NCBI RefSeq assembly: GCF_017591425.1
Contig: NW_024465751.1
Location: forward strand, 310,001 to 374,000
Reading direction: 5' to 3'
DNA from: Ochotona curzoniae
Taxonomy: Eukaryota; Chordata; Mammalia; Lagomorpha; Ochotonidae
Length of the DNA stretch: 64,000 bases
This document shows, piece by piece, positions 22,606 through 34,934 of the stretch (positions are counted from its first letter, which is position 1; every line of letters starts with the position of its first letter). The notes beneath the pieces were generated by a model that was not told the origin of the DNA, made no database searches, and saw nothing but the letters and a program-made list of their open reading frames with translations. A program made the position numbers and the translations under genes.

Positions 22606-23329
22606 AGCTTTGTGGTTCTCTTTCTGTGCCACCACGGGGAAGCAGAACAGTTGTTAGTGGCCTGGAGTTTGTTTTGAGTAATGCCCACCTGGACCCAGTG
22701 ACCAAGGAAGCAGAAGGGCTGTGGGTAAAAGTGAAGTGCAAGTTTGACTGTCTGTCCTCATTGAATCCTTTTGCATTCCAGATCTGATTTCTCAGCATTG
22801 CTCAGAAATCAAGCTACTCTTGCCTCACACCTGGAGTCCACCAATTGGGGCATTTAGTGCACTGGCCCGGGTTGGCCTCTGCTCTGGGGCACGTGTCTGC
22901 TCCTTCCTCAAGACCCAGTCTGGTTCCGGGCTCCCTTTGCATTTCTTTTTAACTCCCTGGATGGGCTGTGGCCCTTGCTACTCCACACACTCTGTTGTCC
23001 CCCATCACAAAATGAGTCACATGTTTGACTTATTGTCCAAATAAAGGGCATCCTTGGGTCCAAACCTATCCCTCACAGGACTAGCTGAAAGACTGTCTGC
23101 CCAAAGGAAAAAAAAAGTGAGAAGATAGTTGGATGCTTAGTCCATGAGATAAAGCCATTTTGTTTTTCATATAATGTAGACCTGATATATTTGTTATCTC
23201 TACCATGTTTTTTTCCTAAGACCTGTCTGCTTTAGTGCTAAAAAGAAATAGACTACCACCATCTTATTTAAGTGAAATCATACAAAGTAACAAATAAAAC
23301 GCATGTTTAGAAATTGAAAAAGCTCAATT
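22606..23329. other. Unassigned non-coding sequence
   Basis: No gene seen. It becomes AT-rich toward the L1 remnant on its right. Confidence 0.45.
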
Positions 23330-24724
23330 AATAATTCATGAGTTCAAGCAGAATTATAACAAGACTTTAGAAGTGAATAATAATAAAGGCATTACACATT
23401 AAAGCTTGAGTAATGCAGTTTGAAGGACACTTAGGGGAAAATATATTGTACTAAGTATATGTCTCAATAGAAAAATAAGCTGTAAGAATTTTTATATTTA
23501 ACTGAAAAGCTAGGAAAAAAATACAGGATAAACTAAGCAGGAATGCGAAATCAAAAAACAGTTAAATAAAAAGCAAGGGTACTACCAAGATGTTTATGTT
23601 TGAAAAGGCAGCTCATTGAAAACACTGCTGAAATGGCTTTCCAGAAAGATGACTGAAAGAAAGAGAAGAGGCAAATAAACAGTACAAAGAATGACAGTAA
23701 CTGCAAAGGCAGATACAGTGTGCGATCATCAAACACCCCGGGGAACGGTCTAATGACAACAATTTGACAACCTAAATGAAATTCATTTTTTCAGAAAAAT
23801 CAAAGTAACCAAAATTGACTCCCTCGGAAACAGGAGCCCTGAACTGATCTTACAGTAAATTAATAGTCAGCCCTCTGTTCTCCCCGTGGGGCTGGTTCTT
23901 GTTTCAGATGAGCACTTTGAAGACTTAATGGCTCCTACACCTGCTCTTTCCCTCACAGGACAGCATCTGACCTTAGCAAGGGTTCATTACAACACACAAG
24001 CCAGGAGCTTATCGATGTAAGTGATAGCAGTCAAAAGAGGAAGGGGCACGGAAAAAAGTGTTGAAAAAATCACTTTTGAAAAAAATACAAAGAACCTAGA
24101 AGTCGAATGACCTCAATATGATATTTAAATACACATGCACACATATACAACACACATGAGAAAATAGTTCACAACCAGAAAAATCTTTCTACATCAAAAA
24201 TCAAACTTTCTACATTAATGTATTTGAAAGCAAGCCTCCTAGGCTGGTAATGCATCAGCCATTACGAGCCTTCCACCTTCAGCCACTGCTACACGTAGTT
24301 ATGGCCATTTTTGCAAATCATCCACTGCATAAAATCAAGAAAAGAGAGGAGCAGTCCCAGAAAGAAATCCACCCAGGCATAGAAACTTTGGAAATAGAGT
24401 TTACAAATTAATGGACAAGAAAGGACTGTCCCATTAATGGTGTTGAGCAATTGATTAACCATAAGCAAAGCGATGAAAGTAGATCTCTACTTCACATAAT
24501 TAGATCCATTCAAGCAGTATAAAGTCAATTAAAGCAAAATTTAAAATGTGTAAGAATAATAGGAAAATACTGTGATATCTGAGTCAGATAGGTTTTCTTT
24601 AATAAAACAAAACTAAACGCAACTTTAACATCTTGCAATGAGCATTGCTTCTTGAATCACAAGAGAAACTCTTCAACAAAAACACCACAAACAGTCAAGA
24701 TACAGAGTCACGCACTTGGAGGAG

Positions 24725-24995
24725 TGTTTGAGACATGACTTGGAATGTAAGTACTCCATCTTGGAGTGCCTCTTTCACGTCCTGGCTCCAATCGCAGTTT
24801 TAACTTATGACTGCGTGAACTCCGGCAGGCCGCTGGCAAGGGCTCAAGTGGCTGAATCCTTGCCACTCACATGGGAAACCTGGATGGAGTTCTTGGCTCC
24901 TGGATTTGGTTTAACACAGCCCTGGCTATTGCTGGCATTTAGTGCGTGAGCCAGCACATGGTGAATCTCTTTCTCTTTACTATCCAAAAAACTTA
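24725..24995 (+). repeat. CSINE3-like SINE nested in old L1
   Basis: Sense order: 'ttggagtgcctctttcacgt', 'ggcaagggctcaagtggctg', 'catgggaaacctggatggag', 'cagccctggctattgctggc', then a C/T-rich end. These match the CSINE3 body in mutated form. The first part of the head is missing or decayed. Confidence 0.72.
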
Positions 24996-25440
24996 AGAAA
25001 GAGACAGACCAAAGGTAACAAAGTTAACAGACAAAAAGTTAATGCTCAGGATACAATAGTTTTTCAGATTGCCAAAACAAAAAACCAATTAAGAGAAAAT
25101 GATACCAACAAAAGAAAGAACAGGCAAATCTGAAAAATCAGTATAATGGCCCAAATACATTGGAAAGTAAAACATATGAAAACATTCTCATTGTCATCAG
25201 GTATAGGAATGCCACTAATCAACCCACAGTGGGATGTCATTCTTGGTATTGCTCAGTGACCACGGAAGGCTGCGTGTGCTGGGCGATCTACAGCAGTATC
25301 TGGTGAAGATGATCATGCACACACCCAGTGTGCAAGTCTTTCTCTCTGAAAATACATCACAAGGAAATTACTGCATATGAGCACATGGGCAGATGTTCAA
25401 GATACCTAGTGGCATTTATCGTAAAAACTATACAATATCG

Positions 25441-25762
25441 GGCCCAGGGCGGTGGCCTAGCAGCTAAAGTCCTCGCTTTGAACTCGCCAGGATCCCATAT
25501 GAGCGCCAGTTCTAATCCCAGCAGTTCCACTTCCCTTCCAGCTCTCTGCCTGTGGCCTGGGAAAGCAGCCAAGGACGGCCCGAAGCCTTGGGACCCTGCA
25601 CCCACATGGGAGACCTGAAGGCGGGGCTCCTGGCTTCGGATCGGCACAGCACCAGCCATTGCAGTCATTTTGGGGAGTGAATCAATGCATGGAAGATCTT
25701 CCTCTCTGACTCCTCCTCTCTGCATATCGGACTTTGCAATAAAAATAAATCTTTTTTTAAAA
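25441..25762 (+). repeat. CSINE (pika type), full length, nested in old L1
   Basis: Sense copy from 'gggcccagggcggtggccta' to 'caataaaaataaatcttttt'. Target repeats: 'aaaaactatacaatat' just before and 'aaaaactatgcaatat' just after. The body is well preserved apart from a local change at 'gacctgaaggcggggctcc'. Confidence 0.96.
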
Positions 25763-25824
25763 ACTATGCAATATTTAAATTTTTATTGCCAGTAAAACAA
25801 ACTACATTCTATTTGTACTCCTTT

Positions 25825-26113
25825 TGAAAAGACTTTGGTTATTTCCTTATTAATCAGAGTTACAGGAAGAGAGAGAAACAAAGATCCGACTGCTGACTTC
25901 ATCCCTGGATGGCCGGAAGTGCCAGGAGCTTCACCAGTTTTCTCACATGAGCTGAGGGGCCCCACCACCTCCCCCGAGCACCTTGCCTGCTTTCCCAGGA
26001 CAGTAGCAGGGAGCTGGATTGAAAATGGAGGAGCCAGGACTTGAACCAATACCAATAGGGCTACTGGTGTTGCAAGCAGTGGTTTTACATGCTATACTAC
26101 AACGCCAATCCTG
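25825..26113 (-). repeat. CSINE, antisense, old
   Basis: From 'ttaatcagagttacagga' through 'catccctggatggccgga', 'ctgctttcccaggacagtag', 'cagggagctggattgaaaat' and 'ggtgttgcaagcagtggttt' to 'ctacaacgccaatcc'. The wording is closer to the rabbit-shared subfamily. Confidence 0.82.
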
Positions 26114-26124
26114 TTTGTTCACTT

Positions 26125-26448
26125 TTTAAAAAGATTTATTTATTTTTATTGCAAAGTCAGATATATATATAGAGAGAAGGAGCGACACAGAGGAAGATCT
26201 TCCATCCAGTGATTCACTCCTCAAGTGATCTCAATGGCTGGAGCTGAGCCTATCCAAAACCAGGAGCCAGGAGCTCTTCCAGGTCTCCCACACAGGTGCA
26301 GGATCTCAAGGTTTTGGGCCGTCCTTGACTGCTTTCCTAGGCCACAAGCAGGAAGCTGCTGGGATTAGAACCAGTGCCCACTGGTTCAAGGCGGGTTCCC
26401 AGCGGGTTCAAGGCGAGGAATTTAGCCACTAGGCCACCATGCTTGATC
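26125..26448 (-). repeat. CSINE (pika type), antisense, full length
   Basis: From 'tttaaaaagatttatttatt' with 'attgcaaagtcagatatata' to 'ttagccactaggccaccatg'. Within the tRNA-related part, 'ggttcaaggcg' occurs twice 22 bp apart (26,383 and 26,405), a small local duplication that replaces the usual 'catatgggatcc' region. Confidence 0.94.
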
Positions 26449-27573
26449 CACATCTATAATCTTAAGCCATATATTAGTTATAAAGGAAATAGGATTGTCA
26501 GTATCAACACTGACAGATTTGAAAGCCTAACATGTAATAGAAAACACTTTGTGATAAACTGTAACATACAAAATACTATCATTCAAGTAAATTGAAAACC
26601 CACAACAAGACATTTGATATGGAAACCTGGAGAGTAGAACAATAGCCAAACATCCAGGGGAAGGTCCATCTTAACTGGTCATTGCTAAGAGAGTCTGGCC
26701 TTGGGAGAGGAGAGGAACCCAGAGTTTTCAGCAGAGGAATCTACCCTTCGATGTCTTCACAACCCCTTTCTTCCTCTAACTTTCTGAAGAACTTTGGCCA
26801 AGCCACAACTTAGCTTGTCTTGGACTAACAAGAGCATTTTTGAGAATGGACTAACAGCTATGCTAGCTTATCACACCTTTTAATGTGCTATAAATCACTA
26901 AATCAGGTGTGGTTGGCACTCAACACTGCCTGATAAATAAAGAGGAGGTTTTACTGACAAAGTTTTGAGGAGTCTGCCTGAAACCGAGTGAAGAGATGAA
27001 AACTGAGTGGAAAGAAAAGAAAGATGGTTATATTGGAGAAAAACTGCAGGGAATTTCCAACTTTATGAATGGGGTATTTACATAAATCTTGTAAAGAGCC
27101 AAGGGATTTACACAGATTGAGGGTCCACCCTCAGGAACAATGTCTTTGAGAGAAGACAGGAGTCAACAAAAGGCTGTGGAGTCCTTGGGTGGTGGGGGAC
27201 CACCTGCTGAAGCCAGCATGAGCCAAGTAGGTAAGCATAACAGATGCCAAGTAGCAGGCGGGCTTTTCCTGCAAATGGAGAGTTCTTCTGCATACAACAG
27301 GAACAAACCATCTATGGAGTTGTTCGGAGGATTAAAGCTCATATATTTAAGGAACAGCACACAGTGCTGGTCACAGCGGATATTTAATATGAGTGCATTG
27401 CGATTACTTCTGTGTCGTATGGTTTGTCCAAACAGCATGGTTTCAGTATTCCTAAGTCCCATTTCTTATATAGATGTTGAGACCTGAATGTAGCCTGCCC
27501 AACATTTGAGCACTCTGAAGCAGACACTTCACAACCTTCTATGTGCAGCTGAATCCTTACAGGACATTGCAAA
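26449..27573. other. Unassigned non-coding sequence
   Basis: No recognised gene. Frames at 27,140-27,487 (plus) and 27,163-27,462 (minus) overlap each other and show no domain. Confidence 0.45.
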
Positions 27574-27842
27574 AGTATTGTTATTTATTTAAAAGATGAA
27601 GAAACAGAAGCAAAAAAAAAAATGTTTTCCCATGCCCTGGTTCACTTCCCAACTGCTCACAAAGACATGAGCCAGGCTGAAGCCAGGAGCCCCAACTCCA
27701 TCTGGGTGTCCCACATGGATAGCAGATGCCCAAATACTTCTGCCTCCTGAAGTGCACTTTCAGCAGGAAGTGGATCCCAGGACCCTCACCCAGGCACTCC
27801 AATATGGGAGGTGGGAGACGCAAGTGGTAGCTCACTCAGACT
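27574..27842 (-). repeat. CSINE3-like SINE, antisense
   Basis: Starts 'tattgttatttatttaaaag', then 'agccaggctgaagccagga', 'ctgggtgtcccacatggata', 'tgcctcctgaagtgcacttt', 'cagcaggaagtggatcccag' and 'cccaggcactccaatatggg', the antisense CSINE3 order. Moderate to high divergence. Confidence 0.8.
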
Positions 27843-28539
27843 TACTAAATCAGTGTCCAGAAAGGGGAAGCTGCTTCCTTTTTCTGCCCTTGTAACAAAG
27901 AGTTACTGACATGTCCAAGGCTGAGACCTAGGCTAGGGACCACTGGACTGAGGCATTCTTCCCAGGTATAGCCGGCCTTTCACACCTAAGATGACCTCAC
28001 GGATGATTCTCCAGCAGTGGAAGAGGAAGCTGAGAGGAGATTCCTCAGCTGCAGTGAAGGAAAGGAAGTGGATGCCACAAGAGACCACCTTTCACAGAAC
28101 TGTTGGTTGACTGAGTATGATGATGCACTCAGGATCCTGGCCCTCCTGTCAGAGTGTGGGCTATGCATGCTGGAAGAGCTGGGAACAGTCCATGCAGGGC
28201 ATCATCTGGGCAGTACATGGGACCGGGGCGATTTCCTGTGTGGTTGGGAGCCTTCCACACAGCAGGATCATGGTGTTAAGTGTGCTGAGGTCATTTTGAG
28301 ACTATGAAGCTGAAGGCCATAGGACAGGACTGAGTCCATGCTTTTTTCCAAAATCTGGGGGTTTCCAGTCACATGAGGTGTTGTACATGGATGCATCCCT
28401 CCATACTATGCCTGTCTGTATACGATCGTGCCTACGTTTAGCCTTTTCAGGAAATCACAGGCTGTTAGATTTGGCGTCTGTCCTAATTCATCATGACCAC
28501 AATTTAACTAACTACATTTGTCAAAACCCGATTCCATAT
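27843..28539. other. Unassigned non-coding sequence
   Basis: No recognised gene or repeat. The open frame at 28,017-28,307 has no known domain. Confidence 0.45.
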
Positions 28540-28880
28540 GGGGCCCAGTGTTTTAGCCTAGTGGCTTAAGTCCTCACCTTGTATGTGCCAGGATCCCATA
28601 TGGGCACTGGTTCATATTCCGGCTGTTCCACTTCCATTCCAGCTCCCTGCTTGTGGCCTGGGAAAGCAGTCAAAGATGGCCCAAAGCCTTGGGACCCTGC
28701 ACCCATATGGGAGACCTAGAATAAACTCCCGGCTCCTGTCTTCAGGTTAGCTCAGCTCCAGCTGTTGCAACCACTTGCGGAATGGACCAGCAGATGGAAG
28801 ATCTTCCTCTCTGTCTCTCCTTCTCTCTGTATATCTGACTTTCCAGTAAAAATAAATACATATTTAAAAATAAAAAAAAG
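28540..28880 (+). repeat. CSINE (pika type), full length
   Basis: Sense copy from 'gggcccagtgttttagccta' to 'gtaaaaataaatacatattt' with an A-rich end. Short flanking repeats: 'gattccat' before and 'gaatccat' after. Confidence 0.95.
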
Positions 28881-28901
28881 AATCCATTTTGATATCCTGG
28901 G

Positions 28902-29148
28902 TGGACTGAACATGATTATTGCCGAAATTGAGCATCAGCAACTGATGCAGCCACGTGTGGGAAAGCAAGCAGCCCTTTATTTCCTCTGGAGGGCACCAGT
29001 CTGATCCACTCCGTAACGGCTGGGCCTGCATAGTCTGTTCTCTCAAGTTTTTATAGAGCAGTTGCATGAGCTATTTTTAGCGCTGGCAGAGGCATGCACG
29101 CACAGCTACAAAGCAACTATACAGCGGTTAGCTCCTGGGCTACTACAG
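28902..29148 (-). mobile_element. Short solo LTR, antisense, flanked by TCCTGGG
   Basis: Read on the minus strand it begins TGTAGTAGCCCAGG and ends CAGTCCA. It contains a TATA box (CTATAAAAAC) and, about 75 bp further, AATAAAG, the spacing of a retroviral R region. Direct repeats TCCTGGG occur at 28,895-28,901 and 29,149-29,155, close to the 6-bp duplication of class II (ERV2-like) elements. One extra terminal base leaves the exact edge uncertain. It retains several CpGs, suggesting it is not ancient. No internal viral sequence is present. The family is not identified. Confidence 0.6.
29060..29070 (-). promoter_or_regulatory. TATA box of the solo LTR
   Basis: Plus strand reads GTTTTTATAGAG; on the minus strand this is CTCTATAAAAAC, followed about 75 bp later by AATAAA. 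Whether it is still active cannot be judged from sequence. Confidence 0.5.
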
Positions 29149-31164
29149 TCCTGGGAACTTCCTGGGCACATACAGCCAGCATTTCTTCGTCTCCCTTCTT
29201 ATCCTTGACATTTTTCTCTTTACCCTACTTTTCTCTTCCTGTGAAGCCTAGTTTTTTGCTATGTGACTGCTGTACCCTGCAAGGGACCCCTTGTGCTTTT
29301 TCTCTATTTGTGTGGAAATGTTCATTTTTGGTGAAGGTTTGCACAAAGCATGATCACCGATCATTTACCAGTCTGTATCTCTTGTCAACTTATAAGGTCA
29401 TGAAGGTAGCACCAATTTGTTGGTTCTTGGTGTGTGTGTGTGTGTGATCACACTTTTCATTGTCCAGGCTGTGGCAGAAAAGCTCATGGTTGGCATTGTG
29501 TGTGAAATGTAATTGATTGACAGCCATTATTTCCATAAAGTCTGCCTTTGGGATGGCTATACCTGCAGACGTAAGAATCTAGAGGGATGTCTGGATGACT
29601 TCAGAGAAATATGGATGGGCCAAGCTGTCACACTGCTCCTTTGCCCTCAAGGCTGGGATGGGAAATCCAGGTCTGCCTGTTGGGTGGGTGCCCTGTAAGC
29701 TGGACCAGTTGTTTCCCTGCTCTGTCCTCAGGTGCCCACCTCGAATGTGGGGTTTGGACCACAGTCGCAATTGTCCCTCATTTCTGAAGCTCCGTTTTCT
29801 TTAAAGCCACATGGGTTGCACTCAGAGGTTATTAAGACAGGAGCATTGAGGAACTACCAATCCTTTAGGGCAGCTGCCCCAAGAGCATCACAGCCTCTGA
29901 TGACTGTGAGGAACCCTGCTTCCCTGGGCGTCCACGCATTGTCTGTGCCTCCCAGGAGAAACAGCCCTCAGCAGGCAGGCACTGCCATCCCGTAAGTAAA
30001 GACTGCAAGGGTGCCAGAGAACAACAATAAACACCACTTTCATTCAGATCTGCTTCCTCCTTGAATTTCAATGGTTACAACAGGCTTTTGGGTGCCTTGC
30101 TGAGGAAGTGTTTGGAAAATCATGAAAGTGCAAGGGCTCCCAGAGGGGATATTTTCCCCTGAATATCAGAGCTTCTCAAAGCAGCAGGAAGTGCTGATGG
30201 TCTCCAATCAGCCACTCTCCCGTAGAGAGGAGGCGGGGAACAGAATTTTCACCTCCAGGTGCCACTCGATTTTCTGTTTTAAGAAAGACAATTTCCTTCC
30301 AAGAGCAGCTCAGATTTGGATGTCACACTCTCCAAAGAGCGAGGCTGGACCACTCCTTTTCTGGTGCTTGTCCCCATGCTGCACTTACCACCCAGGGTTC
30401 AAATGCCTGTTCCCCAGATGAAGATTTCCACTCCCCCTGCATCACAGTTCAGTCTTCCTGCCAAGAGACCTTGGGACAAGATGTACACAGAAGCACGCTT
30501 GAGCATGAGAAAAGTGAGAAATTGAAGGGAAAGGGGCCAATAAGAAAGCTAATGACATCACTGCTTTGCTGACCACAGAGCGGCTTTGCACATAGATCTG
30601 TTTCTCTGGTGGTTAGTGCTTGCTTATCCCAGTTCTCTAGTGCCTATTAATATTCTTGGAAACCACTTAGTTGTCATATAATTAAGCCCCTTTTTGAGAA
30701 GTTTCTGTCTCTATTGCCACCCATCTCATGTGTATAGGACTGTCTGTATGTCATCCCATTGAGGGGATTTCTTTCCCTGTAGTGAACCCTGCTGCCATTT
30801 GGTCCACATAACTAACCCTTTACTCTCTGCACCTTCATCCTGGCAGGGAGCCACTGCCAATCCTCTCTTGATGAGTGGGGTGGTGAGGCTCTTGACCACC
30901 TGAGACGGGATTCCAGGAGCATCCAAAGGGGTCTCTTATGGTAACCACAACTATAGCTACACACCCAAACAGGGACATAAAAAAGACATTGGTGACTGGG
31001 ATGTCTTGTGAGAATCATGGAATTAATAAAACAGCTTAGTTGGGATATTCAGGGACATTTGTATATGAAGTGGGGAGTGTATGAAAGAGATGCAGGCCAC
31101 TCATTATGACCCTAAGCTAGCAGCAAGACACAGGACACCACAGGTCTCACAAGGAACCCACTCT
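29149..31164. other. Unassigned non-coding sequence
   Basis: A short TG run lies at about 29,431-29,446. A 'gtaagt' at 29,990 has a 'cag' about 35 bp upstream, but no coding sense supports an exon. Otherwise nothing recognised. Confidence 0.45.
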
Positions 31165-31310
31165 GCCTGGCACACAAAGGAAGTAACTGAGCTTGACGCA
31201 GAGACTGAGTAACTTGCTCAAGTTCACAACCAGCAACTGGCAGAACTGGGACTCAAACCCAGCTGGCTCTGAAGCCTGGCTGTCGCACAATATTCTGTCA
31301 CACTAGAAGC
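31165..31310 (-). repeat. MIR fragment, antisense
   Basis: 'agtaacttgctcaagttcac' followed by 'ggcagaactgggactcaaac' and 'cagctggctctgaagcctgg' is the antisense MIR core and 5' part. Confidence 0.75.
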
Positions 31311-32554
31311 CACATTTTGGAGGCTAAACTAGGAAGAGTTAATGTGGTGGAAATGGACTAAAAAGAGAGTGAATTAGGCAAGAAGTCCATTCAGAAAGAA
31401 TCTCATAATCACTGAATCCTGGCCCCACTATCACTTCCAAGTGCAAGAAGGCGCCCTGTTCCCTGGAATAGTGACAGTTGCATGAAAGGAATACTAGGAA
31501 TGCTGCAAAAGTCACCAGAGTAAAAGATGTGGAAATGCATAGGCAAAGCACTTCATTCATCCCGGAGTGCAGAGGTCAGACCTCAGGGATGAGGAAAACC
31601 ATAGCAAGACGGGCAGAAGTCCTAGAACCTGCAGGCCTAGCATCACCTGGCCTCGGGAAATCCTGAAGTGAAGTTTGTCAGAAAGGTGGGCTCACCTTTC
31701 TGAATCTCAGCATTCTCATGGACAAAGCATAGCTACCAATATCCACCTTACTACCCATCCATCCTTTGGCCCCTGGTTCCAGTTTGTGCCTGGGAGTGTT
31801 TCCCAGGCAGTGAGATGCCCAACACTCACAGTGGTTCTGTGGGGACCTGAGCCCAGGGCATCTGGGTCCCCAGCCTATGTGCTCCAGCCAGTGCTTAGCT
31901 GTGTTGAACCTAGCTCTGCTGAAGAAGGATTCTGAGATGAAGACAGGCACTCAAAGGTGAGTCATGGTGCTGGGACCAGAGGCAGAAATAGGACAGGAAA
32001 AAGAGTGTCCACAAAGATCTAAGAGGAAGTTGAACAGAAACTATCAGCCCAGACACAGTGGACAACTAGTCCAACCCAGAACCCTTGAGGAGCTTGCAAA
32101 GGTGTCATGCTGAAGGTTGATGGATGAGATGTTGATTCTTCAGCAGCTCCTATCCGCCATTGGCCAACATGGTCCGTGGAGAGGGAACCCTATCTCACCT
32201 CTGGGTTGTACACACACAAGTGCCTGAAGATTCCTACCTGGGGTCAGAGAGAAGAAGCACAGGGAAGATGCCTAAGTTTACCCCATCAGGTTACACCTGT
32301 GTGAATCTGGGCCATGCCATGACTGGAGAGAGAGTGAGACTGTGGAGCTGTAGAGAAGGATGCCAAGCCCCCTGGTACTTTGATGTGCAGCATCCCAAGT
32401 CACACTCTGCTGGAATCTCTCACATTCATCTCCAGCTCCCTGAATGCCCCCTGGCCCCAGCCACTTGGCATTAGGACCCATCCCCCACATCCTTATGTTG
32501 CAGAAGTTCTTCACATGTCTTGCATTCTTAGCAACAAAACTTCTCAGAGGGTAT
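31311..32554. other. Unassigned non-coding sequence
   Basis: No recognised gene. The longest frame, 32,160-32,474 (plus), has no known domain. Confidence 0.45.
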
Positions 32555-32705
32555 TTTTATTCCCATGAATAGAGGAAGTTGAGATTCATAAAGAGTTTAA
32601 CCAGCTTGATGAAGGTCACACAAAGAATGACCAGGATTTGGAAAGAAAGTCTGGAATCCAGACAAAATCTGAATTCTATCCCCATTATCCTGCTGGAGCA
32701 GTCAT
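32555..32705 (-). repeat. MIR fragment, antisense
   Basis: 'aggaagttgagattcataaa', 'gagtttaaccagcttgatga' and 'aggtcacacaaagaatgacc' match the antisense MIR core region. Confidence 0.75.
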
Positions 32706-33847
32706 TCCACAGCATCTAGCGGTGCCAGCTACATGTGGCTTCCTTCAAGGGCTTGCAGCGAGCCACATTTGCTATAGAAGGCAGACTCCCCAAACGAGAT
32801 TGAAACATCCTTCATAATTTAGTGCAAGTGATTTCCTCCATCCCCCAACATTATTGTAAATATTTCTCCTAATCAAAATGTAAAAGACCTCATGGATATT
32901 TTTTTCTAAATAATAGAGCTCTTTGGGCCCTTTTCTGGGGATATAACTTGAATCAAGGAATCTAGGAGTTCCAGCAGACAGCAAGAACAGCGGAGCTATC
33001 GAGGATCCTTGGGAGTGTCCACTCCAGAGAAAAATTTCCACTGACCAATGCCAGCCTTGAATTGAGCCGTTGAAAAGACACCCTGCTGACCATCTGCTTA
33101 CATGGCTCTCAGTGGATCAGTCAATGTTTCCTGGCAGCTTTCTCTGTGCCACACACAAGCTGGGCACAAGGGCAAATACACCAGCATACATCGTGCCAGC
33201 AGACCCCATCTTCGTGTTTAACTCTCAAAGCACACATTGCATTATCCATGCATTCCCTACTTTTAGATCTAAACATTATTGCGACTTTCAGAGCTCTTTC
33301 ACTCACTGGCTGAAGGCCAGCTGGGATGTTAACCCAAATCACAGTGGCTCTAGTCACTCTGTTTTTTTCACTTTATTCCTTCTTATGCAGGGTCCATCTC
33401 TACAGCAATGACAAAAGCCCCACTTCAGAAAGCCGTTTCCATGGTAGGCTCATCTTTGCAAAGTGCTGCTTTCAAAGCAATGCCTGGCTGGTATATGGGA
33501 ACTTGAAAATCATGGAGTTCTCACCAAGCCCTAACTGCAAAGGGTGACTCACTGTGCCTCAGCGGTTGGTGTGAACAGTGGTGTTACACTCATCACCTGC
33601 CTTCCTCCTTAGGCGTGCCAAGCACAGGGTGCCCATGCGATCGGTCCCCAGCAAATACCCTGGACACGGAGTTTGTAATGAGCTTTTATAATGTGCAATG
33701 TTTCACACCTATTGTCCCAACATGTTGCTGCAGAAGTCATGTAAGTTCTGTGAGGCTCCACTGCTACCCAGCCCTTATTTACAAAGTCTGCATATACTCT
33801 AATATGGAACGTATAGCAAGAAATATGTACTCAAATTTCAATTTTAT
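32706..33847. other. Unassigned non-coding sequence
   Basis: Around 33,130-33,330, phrases such as 'tttctctgtgccacacacaa' hint at another very old interspersed repeat, too weak to assign. No gene recognised. Confidence 0.45.
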
Positions 33848-33905
33848 TTACTTTTGAAAAATTTTTATTTTTTGTGATACAGTTCCAAAGGCTCAGGAAT
33901 TTCCC
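33848..33905 (-). mobile_element. L1 3' end fragment, antisense
   Basis: 'gtgatacagttccaaaggct' followed by 'caggaatttccccttcatca' is the antisense L1 3'UTR end, also seen at 36,090 and 45,905, preceded by a T-rich (tail) stretch. How far it continues is unclear; 33,906-34,384 may be more of a different 3'UTR subfamily. Confidence 0.65.
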
Positions 33906-34384
33906 CTTCATCACTCAAATATAAATTTTAAAAGATATCGGCAAAGATCTAAGATCAAAGTCCTGAACCTTCAGTCCACGTATTTTGGTAAGAAACTCAG
34001 TTTCATCAGCTCAGCTACAACCAGTGAGGACCGAGTCATGGGGTCTGATAAGCTGAATGGAGTGTTCACTGGTGTCACTACACTAAGAGCTTCCTCTAGT
34101 GCCGTTGTTTCATGTTGCCAAGAACCCCCGCAGGCGGTTGTCTCTCGCTCTACTTTCCGTAGAGGAATCCTCACTTATGTCCATGGGGTCGTTTCTCTAG
34201 AGACTCAAAGCTAGAGGTGGAACTCAGTTCAGGAGCCAAAGACCGTGACAGCTCTCACGACCCCAGATGAATTCATGGTGACTTGCTAAGCTTTGGGTCT
34301 AGATCTGAAGGTATACTGACAGGAACAAGTCTTGGCTGGGATTTGGTAGTGCCTTTCAAGTGCACCTGCATCATGGGGTATTTT
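33906..34384. other. Unassigned sequence, possibly L1 3'UTR extension
   Basis: It lies between an L1 3' end and an older L1 3'UTR. It does not align by eye with the other two L1 3'UTR copies in the window. Confidence 0.35.
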
Positions 34385-34934
34385 CCTTCTTTTAAAACAT
34401 TTTATTGAAAGATAGTATACACAACATGAAATGCACATAAGTGTACAGATAAGTAAGTTTTTGGTCCTTTGATCATACTCAAAAGCATTGCCAAAATCAT
34501 TTTAAAATATCACTACCACAAATTCCTTACTACCGCTCCATCGGCGTTTCACTTTAGACACGTGAAATGAAACTTCATTGTCATTTATATGATCTGATTC
34601 AGCGAAGCAATGTTTATAATCAGATATGTCTATTTTCATGCAAGTACCAAGCCCTGTAATATGTCTTGAAATCTGGTAGTGTGATGCCTCTGGCTTTGTC
34701 CTTATTGTTTAAGGTTGCTTTGCGTATTCACAATCTTTGAATTTCAACATTGTCTCTTGAAGTTCTGCAGAAATTGTCGCAGGTGTTTTGATTGGGGTCA
34801 TATTGAATCTGTGAGTTGGTTGGTAGTGTGGACAGTGTAATGGTAATTACTCCAATCCATAAACACAGATTTTTTTCCATTTTTCATGTTTTCTATTTCT
34901 TTCATTAATATTTTATAATTTTCATCGCAAATTT

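Larger units (their letters stand above)
23330..25830 (+). mobile_element. Old L1 remnant (ORF2 to 3'UTR), sense, interrupted by SINEs
   Basis: Three stretches read as diverged L1 ORF2. The first is 'acaatttgacaacctaaatg' with its surroundings (about 23,750-23,880). The second runs from 'agaaatccacccaggcatag' through 'ttaatggtgttgagcaattg' (24,360-24,560), equivalent to the 'aataaatggtgttgggaaaactgg' region. The third is around 'ggcaaatctgaaaaatcagt' and 'caacccacagtgggatgtca' (25,125-25,245), equivalent to the region before the ORF2 stop. A CSINE3 (24,725-24,995) and a CSINE (25,441-25,762) are nested. Stops and deletions throughout show it is long dead. Outer limits are approximate. Confidence 0.6.

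Noticed and set aside
21926..22657. 243-codon plus-strand open frame
   Set aside because: It exists because the 56-bp minisatellite lacks stops in every plus frame. The unit is not a multiple of 3, and the flanks have no recognisable coding content.
29955..29998. Possible mini-exon between a 'cag' and 'gtaagt'
   Set aside because: Only about 35 bp, with no coding sense and no neighbouring exon.
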